From: CACPJA01 sp964629335
Lineage (GTDB): Bacteria > Pseudomonadota > Gammaproteobacteria > Steroidobacterales > UBA11654
Assembly (NCBI GenBank): GCA_964629335.1
Contig: CAZVRH010000002.1
Location: 1 to 64,000 of the forward strand
Length of the DNA stretch: 64,000 bases
Direction: 5' to 3'
Below are positions 52,530 to 63,216 of the stretch, one piece after another. The notes beneath the pieces are model-generated. The model saw only the letters and a program-made list of their open reading frames with translations. It was not told where the DNA came from and ran no database searches. Each line of letters starts with the position of its first letter. The stretch's first letter is position 1. The position numbers and the translations under genes are program-made.

Positions 52530-54485
52530 ATGTTATTTAATTTAAGCTTGATGGCCCTAATCATTCCTCTAATCGCAGGAGTTCTCGCTGGTTTCTTCGG
52601 TAAAACAATTGGAAAAACCTTTACCAATGGTGTGACAATTCTCGGTGTACTGATCTCACTGCTTATTTCGATATATCTCCTTGTTTCGATACTTGATAAC
52701 CCCAAACTTGTGTTTAATCAAAATGTTTATACTTGGTTATCAATTGGATCTTATAAACTCTCAATTGGTCTTCTAGTAGATAATTTGACCGTCAGCATGA
52801 TGATTGTCGTTAACTTTGTATCTCTCATGGTGCACATATACACGATTGGCTATATGGATAAAGACCCTGGTTATCATCGTTTCTTTTGCTATATCTCTTT
52901 ATTTACTTTTGCAATGCTCTCATTGGTTATGTCAAATAATTTCCTTCAGCTCTTCTTTGGGTGGGAGGCAGTAGGTGTTATGTCTTATCTTTTGATCGGT
53001 TTTTGGTACACCAAAGAATCTGCGATTAAAGCAAATTTTAAAGCGTTTATAATCAACAGAATAGGGGATATGTTCCTTATTCTAGGAATTGCTCTGCTGT
53101 TTTCAGTTTTTGGAACATTGGATTATGCACATATTTTTAATAATGCAGAGTCAATAACATCGAATACCATCAACCTCTCATCTTCTTTGGAAATATCGAG
53201 TCTAACCTTAGCCTGTTTATTTCTTTTTGGCGGAGCAATGGGTAAATCAGCACAGATGCCATTACATGTATGGCTACCAGATTCTATGGAAGGCCCAACG
53301 CCTATTTCAGCACTTATCCATGCAGCAACAATGGTAACCGCAGGTGTCTTCATGCTCGCCAGAATGTCCCCATTATTTGAATTATCTGCCACTGCCTTAT
53401 CCTTCGTTTTAATCATCGGTTCGATCACTGCTATCTCAACAGGACTGCTCGGACTTGTTCAATACGACATTAAACGAGTTATAGCTTACTCAACATTGTC
53501 CCAATTAGGGTATATGGTCGTTGCTGCGGGAGTTTCTGCATATTCAGCGAGTTTATTTCACCTTATGACTCATGCCTTTTTTAAAGCCTTGCTCTTCCTT
53601 GCAGCAGGATCTGTTATTGTTGCCTTGCACCACGAACAAGACATTAGAAAAATGGGTGGATTGAAATCAAAACTCCCCATTACCTATGCTACTTCACTGA
53701 TTGGTTCTCTCGCATTGATCGGTTTTCCTGGCTTTTCTGGGTTCTTTTCAAAAGACGCACTGATTGAGGCTGTCTCTCATTCCAGTGCCTATGCTTCAGA
53801 TTTTGCCTATTACTGTGTACTCATTGGAGTGTTTATAACTTCTTTATACACATTTAGGCTCTTTTTCCTGGTATTCCATGGACATCCCAATAATGAAAAT
53901 AAGAACGTAAAAGAACCCCAACTGTCGATAATAGCTCCCTTGATTTTATTAGCTATTCCCTCAATATTCATAGGATGGCCAACCATAGGGCCTTTGGTTT
54001 TTAACGACTTCTTTGCGAATTCAATTGTACAGGCAGCTTCAAATGATATTTTTGGCTATCAATTTACAGATTCATATGATTTTCTAACTCATTCTCTTTC
54101 AGGACCTGTTGTCTATATTGCAATTTTTGGAATATTTATTTCTTATTTTCTCTATATAGTAAAACCAGAAGTTCCTGAGAGAATGTCTAAAACCTTTAAT
54201 CCATTTTATAAACTTCTAATCAACAAATACTATTTTGATCATCTCTACGAAAATATCTTTGCAAAACTATTTAATAATTTAGGCAACTCATTGTGGACCA
54301 AAGGGGATATAAAAATCATCGATAATTTTATTGTCAATGGGACAGCTAATAGGGTAGGGCAATTTTCAAACAAAATAAGAGAAGTACAATCTGGTTATAT
54401 ATATCATTACGCATTGATGATGGTTCTGGGTTTAGCCCTTTTCTTAGCTTGGGTTGTATTTAAATCACTAGGTTTAGTCTTATGA
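52530..54485 (+). CDS. nuoL: NADH-quinone oxidoreductase subunit L
   Basis: A 651-residue antiporter-like subunit at the distal end of the membrane arm, with about sixteen helices including the lateral helix. FFGWEAVGVMSYLLIGFW carries the conserved Glu, WLPDSMEGPTPISALIHAATMVTAGVFMLARMSPLFE the key Lys/His-region signature, and THAFFKALLFLAAGSVI follows. It overlaps nuoM by 4 bases. Length is slightly above E. coli (613). Confidence 0.96.
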   Translation: MLFNLSLMALIIPLIAGVLAGFFGKTIGKTFTNGVTILGVLISLLISIYLLVSILDNPKLVFNQNVYTWLSIGSYKLSIGLLVDNLTVSMMIVVNFVSLMVHIYTIGYMDKDPGYHRFFCYISLFTFAMLSLVMSNNFLQLFFGWEAVGVMSYLLIGFWYTKESAIKANFKAFIINRIGDMFLILGIALLFSVFGTLDYAHIFNNAESITSNTINLSSSLEISSLTLACLFLFGGAMGKSAQMPLHVWLPDSMEGPTPISALIHAATMVTAGVFMLARMSPLFELSATALSFVLIIGSITAISTGLLGLVQYDIKRVIAYSTLSQLGYMVVAAGVSAYSASLFHLMTHAFFKALLFLAAGSVIVALHHEQDIRKMGGLKSKLPITYATSLIGSLALIGFPGFSGFFSKDALIEAVSHSSAYASDFAYYCVLIGVFITSLYTFRLFFLVFHGHPNNENKNVKEPQLSIIAPLILLAIPSIFIGWPTIGPLVFNDFFANSIVQAASNDIFGYQFTDSYDFLTHSLSGPVVYIAIFGIFISYFLYIVKPEVPERMSKTFNPFYKLLINKYYFDHLYENIFAKLFNNLGNSLWTKGDIKIIDNFIVNGTANRVGQFSNKIREVQSGYIYHYALMMVLGLALFLAWVVFKSLGLVL

Positions 54486-55969
54486 TTGTTGATCAACTCA
54501 TTTGGATTCCAGTACTAACCGGTCTATTGGTGCTAGTGCTCGGTGAGAAACGGTCAAACTTTGCATACGCATTGTCATTACTTATTTCATCAGGGTTATT
54601 TTTCTTATCCATCTATATGTATTTTCTTTTTGATAACGCATTAAGTTCGTATCAGTTTGAGCTTAAAGTGCCCTGGATTGATCGTTTTAATATAAATTAT
54701 CATCTCGGTATAGATGGAATATCTTTACCTCTTATCATGCTGACTACTTTTTTAAGTCCGATTGTTATCTATACCTCAAAAACATCCCCTAAGAATAAAA
54801 TGCATCAATACATTGCCTCTTTTCTCATACTAGAAGGCATGATGATTGGAGTTTTCTCTTCTCTAGATGCATTCCTGTTTTATGTGTTCTGGGAGGCTAT
54901 GCTCATTCCTATGTTTCTGATCATAGGCATCTGGGGAGGGAAAAATAGGATCTATGCCACCGTTAAATTTTTTCTATACACCTTCCTTGGGTCTGTATTC
55001 ATGTTGATTGCTATTATCTTTCTATATCTGAAAACCGGCAGTTATTTGATCTCTGATTTTTATGAAGTATCCCTCTCCTTAAATCAACAGATTCTTATTT
55101 TCTTAGCCTTTCTTTTTGCTTTTGCGGTAAAAATCCCAATGTGGCCAGTACACACTTGGTTACCGGATGCTCATGTGGAAGCACCTACTGGAGGGTCAGT
55201 CATTCTAGCCGCTATCTTATTAAAGATGGGTGGTTATGGCTTTTTAAGATTTAGCTTGCCTATTACACCAGAGGCTTCTCTCTCTATGGCTCCAATTATG
55301 ATCACCCTTTCTCTGATTGCGATTATATATATCGGTCTGGTGGCATTGGCACAAACCGACATGAAAAAACTTATTGCATATTCATCAATATCCCATATGG
55401 GTTTTGTCACACTGGGTTGTTTTGTTTTCTTTGTCCAATCAAGTTCAATAAATCTGGACACGATTAATTTGGCTATCAATGGCGCTATGATTCAAATGAT
55501 TTCGCACGGTCTAATATCCGCTGCCTTATTTCTTTCAATTGGGGTTATGTATGACAGGCTGCACAGCAGAAACATTGAAGACTATGGCGGCATAGTCACG
55601 AAAATGCCAAAATTTTCTGTGCTCATGGTCTTTTTTGCTTTATCGAATGCTGCACTACCTGGTACTTCGGGGTTTGTGGGTGAACTCACCGTTATCCTTG
55701 CCAGCTTCAAAGTTAATATATATATAGCGTTACTATCAGCATTGACTCTAATCATTGGGGCAGCGTATACGCTGTGGATGATCAAAAGAGTTATATTTGG
55801 TGCTGTAACCAATGAGAAGATTAATTCTCAATCTGATATGAACCTAATAGAAGCCATTCCTCTTGGTTTAATCGCTCTTCTGATTCTGTTAATAGGAGTC
55901 TGGCCAAAACCTCTTACAGATATGATGAATTCAACAATATTGGCTCTTAGTTATTTGGTGAGTGGGTAA
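54482..55969 (+). CDS. nuoM: NADH-quinone oxidoreductase subunit M
   Basis: A 495-residue antiporter-like, proton-pumping subunit with about fourteen helices. LFYVFWEAMLIPMFLIIGIWGG holds the conserved Glu, and WLPDAHVEAPTGGSVILAAILLKMGGYGF the channel signature. It overlaps nuoL by 4 bases and lies 3 nt before nuoN, completing the pump set (L, M, N). Confidence 0.96.
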   Translation: MIVDQLIWIPVLTGLLVLVLGEKRSNFAYALSLLISSGLFFLSIYMYFLFDNALSSYQFELKVPWIDRFNINYHLGIDGISLPLIMLTTFLSPIVIYTSKTSPKNKMHQYIASFLILEGMMIGVFSSLDAFLFYVFWEAMLIPMFLIIGIWGGKNRIYATVKFFLYTFLGSVFMLIAIIFLYLKTGSYLISDFYEVSLSLNQQILIFLAFLFAFAVKIPMWPVHTWLPDAHVEAPTGGSVILAAILLKMGGYGFLRFSLPITPEASLSMAPIMITLSLIAIIYIGLVALAQTDMKKLIAYSSISHMGFVTLGCFVFFVQSSSINLDTINLAINGAMIQMISHGLISAALFLSIGVMYDRLHSRNIEDYGGIVTKMPKFSVLMVFFALSNAALPGTSGFVGELTVILASFKVNIYIALLSALTLIIGAAYTLWMIKRVIFGAVTNEKINSQSDMNLIEAIPLGLIALLILLIGVWPKPLTDMMNSTILALSYLVSG

Positions 55970-55972
55970 TTT

Positions 55973-57403
55973 ATGAACATTGAATTATCACTGATTATCC
56001 CTGAATTAATTATAGCATCGGCTATTTGTTTACTTATTCTGGTCAACAGTTTTCTTTCATCAAATAAACGCTTCACCGGATTGGTAATTGGTGCAATAAC
56101 GATGGCTGTTTGTGCTTTGATTTCATTACTATCTTTATTAGACACGACAAACTTAATTATCTTCAAGGGTCACTATAAAATTGATCATTTAGCAACTGGT
56201 CTAAAGCTTGTTACCTATCTAAGTGGATTCATTGTCTTCACAGGCACCAGAACCAATAAAGACAATGCCAAGAGCGAACTCATATTGTTAGAACTTTTTG
56301 CAATACTTGGGGTCTCCATCCTTGCTTCTTCTAATAATTTATTAACATTATATTTAGGTTTAGAAACTCTCACATTATCGATGTACGGCTTAGTTGCTTC
56401 TAAACGATCTTCTGAATTAGCCACTGAATCAGCTATGAAATTTTTCGTACTTGGTGCCATAGCTTCTGCAATATTCTTATATGGTGTCTCTTTTGTTTAC
56501 GGTTTATACGGGACTTTAACCTTTGGTGGATTTAATAACCCAATCATTAATGGATCCATAGAAATGCAATTAGCTCTAGCCTTTATTATATGCGGAATTG
56601 CTTTTAAATTTGGCGCTGTACCTTTTCATAGCTGGGTGCCTGATTCTTATCAAGGTGCAAGCACATCATCTGCTCTTTTTATTTCCACAATACCTAAATT
56701 AGGAGCCTTTGCATTAATATATAGACTTCTATTTCAAACCTTTATCTCAAATGTAGAATTCTGGTCGTTGCTAATTCTATTCATCGGTCTTATATCTTTG
56801 ATTCTAGGTAATATTATTGCTATAGCTCAAGATAATTTAAGAAGACTCTTGGGTTACTCTGCCATTGGGAACATCGGCTTCACCCTTATCAGCTTTTCAA
56901 TAGGAACAACCGATGGAATAACCGCTTCTTTAATCAGTCTAATTATTTATATTCTTAATACTGCAGTGGCATTTATGATTATAGAAATCATCTCAACGGA
57001 GAACAGGTCTATTGTCACTCTTTCAGACATTAAAGATCTCAATTCATCTCGCCCGTGGATGTCATTACTGATGCTCCTCTCGATGTTTAGTATGGTGGGT
57101 ATCCCGCCATTAATTGGTTTTTATGCAAAGTGGATAGTTCTGACCGAACTGATTAAAGCAGATATGTTAATCATAGGTCTGATTGCCGTAATAATGTCAG
57201 TAATTGCAGCTTTCTATTATCTAAGAATCGTCTGGTATATGTATTTTGAAAAAAATGATCTACCAATGATGCAAGGAACTTCAAATATCTTCCAAAAAAT
57301 ATCCGTCAGTATTATCGGCCTGATGATTCTAATATTTGGTCTCTATCCGTCTCCAATTATTGATTTTTGCAAGTCTATTATTTTCCCCATTTTTATTGAT
57401 TGA
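55973..57403 (+). CDS. nuoN: NADH-quinone oxidoreductase subunit N
   Basis: A 476-residue antiporter-like subunit, the last gene of the operon. LTLYLGLETLTLSMYGLVASKR and FKFGAVPFHSWVPDSYQGASTSSALFISTIPKLGAF are the family signatures, with the channel Lys in the latter. tRNA-fMet starts 33 bp after its stop with no clear terminator between, so nuo transcripts may read into the tRNA. Confidence 0.96.
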   Translation: MNIELSLIIPELIIASAICLLILVNSFLSSNKRFTGLVIGAITMAVCALISLLSLLDTTNLIIFKGHYKIDHLATGLKLVTYLSGFIVFTGTRTNKDNAKSELILLELFAILGVSILASSNNLLTLYLGLETLTLSMYGLVASKRSSELATESAMKFFVLGAIASAIFLYGVSFVYGLYGTLTFGGFNNPIINGSIEMQLALAFIICGIAFKFGAVPFHSWVPDSYQGASTSSALFISTIPKLGAFALIYRLLFQTFISNVEFWSLLILFIGLISLILGNIIAIAQDNLRRLLGYSAIGNIGFTLISFSIGTTDGITASLISLIIYILNTAVAFMIIEIISTENRSIVTLSDIKDLNSSRPWMSLLMLLSMFSMVGIPPLIGFYAKWIVLTELIKADMLIIGLIAVIMSVIAAFYYLRIVWYMYFEKNDLPMMQGTSNIFQKISVSIIGLMILIFGLYPSPIIDFCKSIIFPIFID

Positions 57404-57436
57404 TTGATAAAAAAAGATTAGTATCTTCTGCACAGA

Positions 57437-57513
<77 letters not shown>

Positions 57514-57521
57514 TTTAGGTT

Positions 57522-57546
57522 AGGCCCCGTCTGGGGCTTTATTTTT
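57522..57546 (+). terminator. intrinsic terminator/attenuator before rimP
   Basis: AGGCCCC (57522-57528) pairs with GGGGCTT (57533-57539) around a GTCT loop, followed by TTTATTTTT-type sequence. It ends 12 bp before the rimP start, with the rimP ribosome site (GGAG) directly after. Read-through would join tRNA-fMet and the nusA operon. Confidence 0.75.
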
Positions 57547-57557
57547 GATGGAGTAAA

Positions 57558-58013
57558 ATGGATTTTTTAGATAGTAAAATTAGAGAGCAAATAGAAACTT
57601 CGATTAATTCGATCGGTTTTGAATTAATGGACATTGAATGCAGTCCCAATAAAGGCGGACTTAAAATCACCACTTTCATTGATCATTTCGATGGCATAAC
57701 CTTAGATGATTGTGTCAAGGCTTCTAAAGCGATTGAACCTATACTTGAAAATGAAAACGATAAAGAGAGTTATTTATTAGAGGTTTCTTCACCTGGGCTA
57801 AATCGAAAACTGATTACAAAAGAACATTTTGATAGGTTCATTGGCAAACAAATTAAAGTTAAGTTAAAAAGCAAAATGGATAACAGGAAGAATTTTAAAG
57901 GAGAGTTATTAGCTAGAACTCAAGATCAAATTGAAATACTTGTTGATAACTTAAAATTTAATATAGATATAGATTCTATTGAGATATGTAGAATTGTCCC
58001 TAAATTTAAATAA
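57558..58013 (+). CDS. rimP: ribosome maturation factor RimP
   Basis: A 151-residue factor for 30S assembly that helps S19 and S12 incorporation. The N-terminal alpha/beta domain contains GFELMDIECSP and LRITTFID-type strands, then DDCVKASKAIEPILE and LEVSSPGLNRKL, the family signature. The C-terminal Sm-like barrel follows. It begins after a GGAG ribosome site and is 9 bp from nusA. Confidence 0.93.
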   Translation: MDFLDSKIREQIETSINSIGFELMDIECSPNKGGLKITTFIDHFDGITLDDCVKASKAIEPILENENDKESYLLEVSSPGLNRKLITKEHFDRFIGKQIKVKLKSKMDNRKNFKGELLARTQDQIEILVDNLKFNIDIDSIEICRIVPKFK

Positions 58014-58022
58014 GAGAAGGAT

Positions 58023-59525
58023 ATGGCAGTAGAAATTATTAAAGTTGTAGACACAGTCTCTGAAGCCAAAGATGTGGAGAGGGAAGTTATATTTGAGGCG
58101 ATCGAAAATGCAATTGCATCTGCTACAAAGAAAAAATACGAAGAGAACATGGATGTAAAAGTCATTATTGATAGAGACACGGGTGATTATAAAACCTACA
58201 GACAATGGATGGTTTTTGAAGATGACTCAAGAGAATTAGAAGATCCAGACATTGAACTTAGAATGATTGATGCAGTTGACGTTCAAAAAGATGCATCACC
58301 AGGTGAATATGTTCGTCAAGAGATCGATTCGGTGGATTTTGGAAGAATTGGAGCACAAATTGCCAAACAAGTAATCGTCCAAAAAGTTAGAGAAGCCGAA
58401 AAACAAAAGACCATAGATCGATTTTCAGACAATGTAGGAGAACTGGTCAGTGGCGTCGTTAAACGCTTGGATCGAAATGGTTTTTATATTGATATCGGAG
58501 GTAATTCAGAAGCATTTCTCCCAAGAAGAGAAATGATTCCTAAAGAAGCCATTCGTCCTCAAGATCGAATAAAAGCATTGTTAAAAGACATAAACACTGA
58601 TTTAAAAGGCCCCCCATTAATCTTATCAAGAGTTATGCCTGAGTTCTTAGTTGAGCTTTTTAAAGTTGAAGTTCCAGAAATAACACAAAATCTTATCGAA
58701 ATCGTCGGCGCTTCAAGAGACCCTGGATTAAGAGCAAAAATTGCAGTTCGCTCAGACGATAAAAGAATCGACGCTGTTGGGGCTTGTGTCGGCATGAGAG
58801 GCTCTAGAGTTCAATCTGTTTCTAACGAGCTTAATGGAGAGAGAATAGATATCATCCTTTGGTCTGATAACGACGCACAGTATGTTGTTAATGCTATGTC
58901 GCCTGCAAATGTTGTCTCTATAATTGTTGACGAAGAAAACCAATCAATGGACATCGCCGTTGAGGAAGCAAAATTATCACAAGCAATTGGACGCGGCGGA
59001 CAGAACATAAGACTTGCCAGTGAACTGACACAATGGAAATTAAACATTCTAAGTGAAACAGAAGCCCTCGAGAAAGATGATGCGGAATTAAAACAGATAA
59101 CCGATCTATTCGTTGAATCATTATCAGTAGGAGACGATGTTGCAATATTGCTTGCACAAGAAGGTTTTACAACAATAGAACAAGTTGCATATGTCCCAAT
59201 ATCTGAGCTAGAAAAAATTGATGGATTTGATGAGAAACTTGTCAATGAACTAAGAGAAAGAGCTCAAGATCAATTACTTATTGAAGCTATTTCAACTGAA
59301 GAAAATCTGGATGAACATGGTCCTGAAGAAGATCTGCTTAAACTTGAATCTGTTAGTGAAGAATTGGCATATTCCTTAGCAAGATCAGGGATTAATACAA
59401 GGGAAAAACTTGCAGAACAATCTGTCGATGAACTAATTGATATAGAAGACATAAATGAAGAAGAAGCCGCTACCATCATTATGGAAGCTAGGGAGATATG
59501 GTTCAATGATGATGATAAGGATTAA
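58023..59525 (+). CDS. nusA: transcription elongation/termination factor NusA
   Basis: A 500-residue NusA. The N-terminal RNA polymerase-binding domain is followed by the S1 domain (GELVSGVVKRLDRNGFYIDIGGNSEAFLPRREM region), two KH domains (GACVGMRGSRVQSV and AIGRGGQNIRLAS), and two C-terminal acidic repeats of about 70 residues, the form seen in Gammaproteobacteria. It modulates pausing, termination and antitermination. The start has GAGAAGGA upstream; infB follows 16 bp later. Confidence 0.96.
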   Translation: MAVEIIKVVDTVSEAKDVEREVIFEAIENAIASATKKKYEENMDVKVIIDRDTGDYKTYRQWMVFEDDSRELEDPDIELRMIDAVDVQKDASPGEYVRQEIDSVDFGRIGAQIAKQVIVQKVREAEKQKTIDRFSDNVGELVSGVVKRLDRNGFYIDIGGNSEAFLPRREMIPKEAIRPQDRIKALLKDINTDLKGPPLILSRVMPEFLVELFKVEVPEITQNLIEIVGASRDPGLRAKIAVRSDDKRIDAVGACVGMRGSRVQSVSNELNGERIDIILWSDNDAQYVVNAMSPANVVSIIVDEENQSMDIAVEEAKLSQAIGRGGQNIRLASELTQWKLNILSETEALEKDDAELKQITDLFVESLSVGDDVAILLAQEGFTTIEQVAYVPISELEKIDGFDEKLVNELRERAQDQLLIEAISTEENLDEHGPEEDLLKLESVSEELAYSLARSGINTREKLAEQSVDELIDIEDINEEEAATIIMEAREIWFNDDDKD

Positions 59526-59541
59526 CATTTGAGAAAACACT

Positions 59542-61953
59542 ATGTCTAATACAACAGTATCAAAGCTAGCCTTGGCACTTAAAATCAGTCCAGATAAACT
59601 GATTTCACAATTGAATGATGCAGGTGTTAGTGTTAAGAATGAAACTGATGAATTATCCAATGACCAGAAGTTGACTCTGTTAAATCATCTAAGAGGCAGT
59701 CACGCTACAAAAAAAGAAATTAAATCTCCTAAAAAGTTAACGGTTAACAGAAGATCGCAAAGTGAATTGAAATTATCTGGGGGATTTGGGACTTCAAGAA
59801 CAGTTAATGTTGAAGTAAGAAAAAAGAAAACATATTTAAACAAAGAATCTCTCATTGAAGATGCAAAGCAGGAAAATGCATTAAATGAAGAAATTGAACA
59901 AAAGAAACAACAAAACATTAAACAAGAAACTTCAGAAGAGATTCAGGATATACCGACTACAGATAACAATGATAATGAAATAAATCAAAATATTCCCCCT
60001 GCAGTTGACGCTACTAAATCTCAAGGCAAGCCTAGTAAGAAAAAAAGAAAAAAAGGCAAACCTGCAAAAAAAGAAGACCCATTCGAAATGGTAGAACTCC
60101 ATGTTAAGGGCCGAGTAAAACGAAAGAAAAAAAGACAAATTAGAAGAACAGTTAATCCGGCTTCTCTGGACCAATCCCATTCTTTCGAAAAACCTACTGC
60201 ACCAATAATTAAAGATATCTCAGTGCCGTCTTCAATTTCACCACAAGAAATTGCCCAAAAATTAGCCATAAAAGTCAATGAAGTAATCTCAGTTTTAATT
60301 AATCAAGGGATTATGATTACTGGAAATGATCACATTGACCAAGACACAGCAATACTAATCATTGAAGAGCTAGGACATAAAGCTTATCCAATGGATGAAC
60401 GATCGGTTGAGGACTCAATTTTTGATCAACAAACAAACCCAAATGATTTGGTAGAAAGGCCTCCTGTCGTCACTATCATGGGACACGTTGATCATGGTAA
60501 AACTTCTTTGCTGGATTATATTAGAAAATCAAAGGTCACTGACAGTGAAGCGGGTGGAATTACACAACACATCGGTGCTTATACTATCAATTATCAGAAC
60601 AAGGATATCACTTTCCTGGATACACCCGGCCATGCTGCCTTTTCTCAGATGAGATCTAGAGGAGCCAATATCACGGATATTGTTATTTTAATAGTCGCTG
60701 CAGATGATGGTGTTAAACCCCAAACTAAAGAAGCCATTCAGCATGCAAAAACTGCAAAAGTACCGATCATAATAGCAATTAATAAAATTGATAAACCCGA
60801 ATCAGATATTGAAAAAGTTAGAAATGAGTTGATGGCAGAAGAAATTCTTCCAGAGGAACTTGGGGGTGAGCACTTATTCGTAAATGTTTCGGCTAAATCT
60901 GGTGATGGAATTGATGATCTACTAGATACCGTTTTACTCCAATCTGAAGTACTAGAGCTTAAAGCTCCGAATGAAGGCAGGCCAATAGGTTCAGTAATCG
61001 AATCAGGAATAGAAAGTGGTAAAGGTGCTGTGGCAACTATCCTCATACAAGAAGGGAGACTAAATAAAGGTGATCTAGTGATCGTGGGTGAAGAATCTGG
61101 AAAGGCACGATTGCTTCTAAATGAGAACTCTGAACAATTAGATTATGCAATACCGTCCATGCCTGTAAGATTGTACGGACTGTCTGCTGCTCCAAATACA
61201 GGCGAAGAAATGAGAGTAATAGATTCAGAAAGACAAGCAAAAGAAATTATTGAAACGAGAAAATCAAATAGAAAACAGAATCTATTAAATGAAAAACAAA
61301 CACTAAGAATGAAATCCTTTATGGAGAGCTCAGGTTCTACAACCGATAAAAAAACCATCCCTATTATGATTAAAGCAGATGTTCAAGGCAGTTCAGAAGC
61401 AATCAAAGAATCTCTGATTAAATTAGAAACTGAAGAAGTCGAAATTGACATAGTCTCAAGTTCAATTGGGGGTATTACAGAATCCGACATTAATTTAGCG
61501 GAAGCCTCTGATGCTTTTATTATTGGCTTCAATGTTAGGGCTGATACTACAGCTCGTAAAATGATTAAAGATTCTATAGTGGATGTTAAATATTACAGTG
61601 TTATTTATGAAACTATTGAAGATATAGAAAATATGATCAGTGGCCTCTCAGCGCCAATAATAAAAGAACAAATATGCGGTCTTGCTGAAGTACGAGATAT
61701 TTTCGATTCACCAACACTGGGCAAAATTGCAGGGTGCTTAGTTATAGATGGAACCGTTATTAGATCCAATCCAATAAGAGTCTTAAGAGACAACACAGTA
61801 ATTTACGAAGGTGAATTAGAGTCACTTAGACGTTTTAAGGACGATGTTAATGAAGTTCAATCAGGAACTGAATGCGGTATTGGTGTAAAAAATTATAACG
61901 ACGTTAAAACAGGCGATCAAATAGAGTGTTATAAAATGGTTGAAAGTAAGTAA
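59542..61953 (+). CDS. infB: translation initiation factor IF-2
   Basis: An 803-residue GTPase that recruits initiator tRNA to the 30S subunit. The N-terminal IF2-N type domain (KLALALKISPDKLISQLNDAG) is followed by a long lysine-rich linker (around 60-210), then the second IF2-N domain (ISPQEIAQKLAIKVNEVI). The G domain has GHVDHGKT (near 314), DTPGH and NKID. Domains II-IV with the C2 fMet-binding domain complete it. Its partner, the initiator tRNA, lies upstream in the same cluster. Confidence 0.97.
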   Translation: MSNTTVSKLALALKISPDKLISQLNDAGVSVKNETDELSNDQKLTLLNHLRGSHATKKEIKSPKKLTVNRRSQSELKLSGGFGTSRTVNVEVRKKKTYLNKESLIEDAKQENALNEEIEQKKQQNIKQETSEEIQDIPTTDNNDNEINQNIPPAVDATKSQGKPSKKKRKKGKPAKKEDPFEMVELHVKGRVKRKKKRQIRRTVNPASLDQSHSFEKPTAPIIKDISVPSSISPQEIAQKLAIKVNEVISVLINQGIMITGNDHIDQDTAILIIEELGHKAYPMDERSVEDSIFDQQTNPNDLVERPPVVTIMGHVDHGKTSLLDYIRKSKVTDSEAGGITQHIGAYTINYQNKDITFLDTPGHAAFSQMRSRGANITDIVILIVAADDGVKPQTKEAIQHAKTAKVPIIIAINKIDKPESDIEKVRNELMAEEILPEELGGEHLFVNVSAKSGDGIDDLLDTVLLQSEVLELKAPNEGRPIGSVIESGIESGKGAVATILIQEGRLNKGDLVIVGEESGKARLLLNENSEQLDYAIPSMPVRLYGLSAAPNTGEEMRVIDSERQAKEIIETRKSNRKQNLLNEKQTLRMKSFMESSGSTTDKKTIPIMIKADVQGSSEAIKESLIKLETEEVEIDIVSSSIGGITESDINLAEASDAFIIGFNVRADTTARKMIKDSIVDVKYYSVIYETIEDIENMISGLSAPIIKEQICGLAEVRDIFDSPTLGKIAGCLVIDGTVIRSNPIRVLRDNTVIYEGELESLRRFKDDVNEVQSGTECGIGVKNYNDVKTGDQIECYKMVESK

Positions 61954-61956
61954 TTA

Positions 61957-62316
61957 ATGGCCAATGACTATTCAGCATCTAATCGATTAGAGAAAAGAAT
62001 TCAAAGAATCATCAGTCACAACCTGATTCATAATATTAAAGATAATAGACTTAAAGATGTCTCCATAAATGACGTTCAATTAACTAAAGATTTAAGTATT
62101 GCAAAAGTTTTTTGCTCAACTCTTGTTCAAGAAAAATCCAATAAACATCTTGAAAAGTTGTTATCTAAGGCTTCTGGTTTTTTCAAAAAAGAAATCGGAA
62201 AATCTTTAAACATAAAAAAAATACCCGATCTTCACTTTATCATCGACAATCATGAAGAATACGCTAATCGAATAAACCAACTTATTGAAGATGCCGTAAA
62301 AAATGACAAAAAATAA
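61957..62316 (+). CDS. rbfA: ribosome-binding factor A
   Basis: A 119-residue KH-fold factor needed for 30S maturation and cold adaptation. The N-terminal RLEKRIQRIISHNL, central strand DVQLTKDLSIAKVFCSTL and late KIPDLHFIIDNHEEYANRINQLIE follow the family pattern (the latter usually P-L-F..D). It starts 3 nt after infB and overlaps truB by 14 bases. Confidence 0.92.
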   Translation: MANDYSASNRLEKRIQRIISHNLIHNIKDNRLKDVSINDVQLTKDLSIAKVFCSTLVQEKSNKHLEKLLSKASGFFKKEIGKSLNIKKIPDLHFIIDNHEEYANRINQLIEDAVKNDKK

Positions 62317-63208
62317 CAATGAAGTGAATGGGATATTATTACTTGATAAAGCCAAAGGCATATCTTCAAACAAGATCTTACAAAAAGTTAAAGCGCTGTT
62401 TAACGCTAACAAGGCAGGACATTGCGGAACTTTGGATCCATTAGCAACAGGGCTTTTACCAATATGTTTTGGTGCTGCTACCAAAACAGTTCCGTATTTA
62501 ATTAACTCATCCAAAACCTATAATGTAACGGCTAAATTAGGAGAAAAAACAACCACAGGCGACTCAGAAGGAGAAGTTATCGAGCATGTACAAAATCAAA
62601 AAAACTATACAATCCAAGAAATCAAAACAGTCCTGGACGTATTTATTGGAGAAATAAATCAAACTCCTCCTATGTATTCTGCCGTTAAAGTAAATGGAAC
62701 CCCTTTATATAAAATTGCTCGGAAAGGAAAAAGCGTTCTCAGGAAAACAAGAACGATAAACATTCATAAAATCCTAATTAATTCATTGGAAAAAAACATG
62801 ATAAACCTGAGCATTCACTGCAGCAAAGGAACCTACATTAGAACCTTGATTGAAGACATTGCCATACAGTTAAAAACACATGGCCATGTTAAAGAGTTAA
62901 GACGTCTTTCTATAGATGCATTTGGAACACAAGAAATGATTTCAATTGAGCAACTCTTGGACTGCGACGACGATAAATTAACTCATTTTCTAAAACCCAT
63001 TGATTTTGGCTTAAAGCACTTACCGAGTCTTGTAATCAATAAAGAAGATTCAATTCGATTCTGCCAAGGTCAAGAGATTAAATACAGCAACCTTGGGCTA
63101 AATAAAAAAACGATCAGAATTTATAACAGTAAACGAATTTTAATTGGGCTTGCCACCCAACAAATAAGAGATTACATAAAGCCCGTTAAAGTTTTTGTAA
63201 ATAATTAA
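62303..63208 (+). CDS. truB: tRNA pseudouridine-55 synthase
   Basis: A 301-residue enzyme that makes pseudouridine 55 in the T loop of tRNAs. GILLLDKAKGISSNKILQKVK opens the domain, AGHCGTLDPLATGLLPI has the catalytic Asp, and the insertion TTTGDSEGE and PPMYSAVKVNGTPLYKIARKG carry the substrate contacts. The C-terminal PUA-like part is short. It begins 14 bases inside rbfA. Confidence 0.95.
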   Translation: MTKNNNEVNGILLLDKAKGISSNKILQKVKALFNANKAGHCGTLDPLATGLLPICFGAATKTVPYLINSSKTYNVTAKLGEKTTTGDSEGEVIEHVQNQKNYTIQEIKTVLDVFIGEINQTPPMYSAVKVNGTPLYKIARKGKSVLRKTRTINIHKILINSLEKNMINLSIHCSKGTYIRTLIEDIAIQLKTHGHVKELRRLSIDAFGTQEMISIEQLLDCDDDKLTHFLKPIDFGLKHLPSLVINKEDSIRFCQGQEIKYSNLGLNKKTIRIYNSKRILIGLATQQIRDYIKPVKVFVNN

Positions 63209-63216
63209 TTATCTTG

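Noticed and set aside
53123..53428. Long open frames opposite nuoL, ftsH, infB, nusA and dnaK
   Set aside because: They are serine- or arginine-rich mirror translations with no ribosome site, no family features and no conserved motifs.
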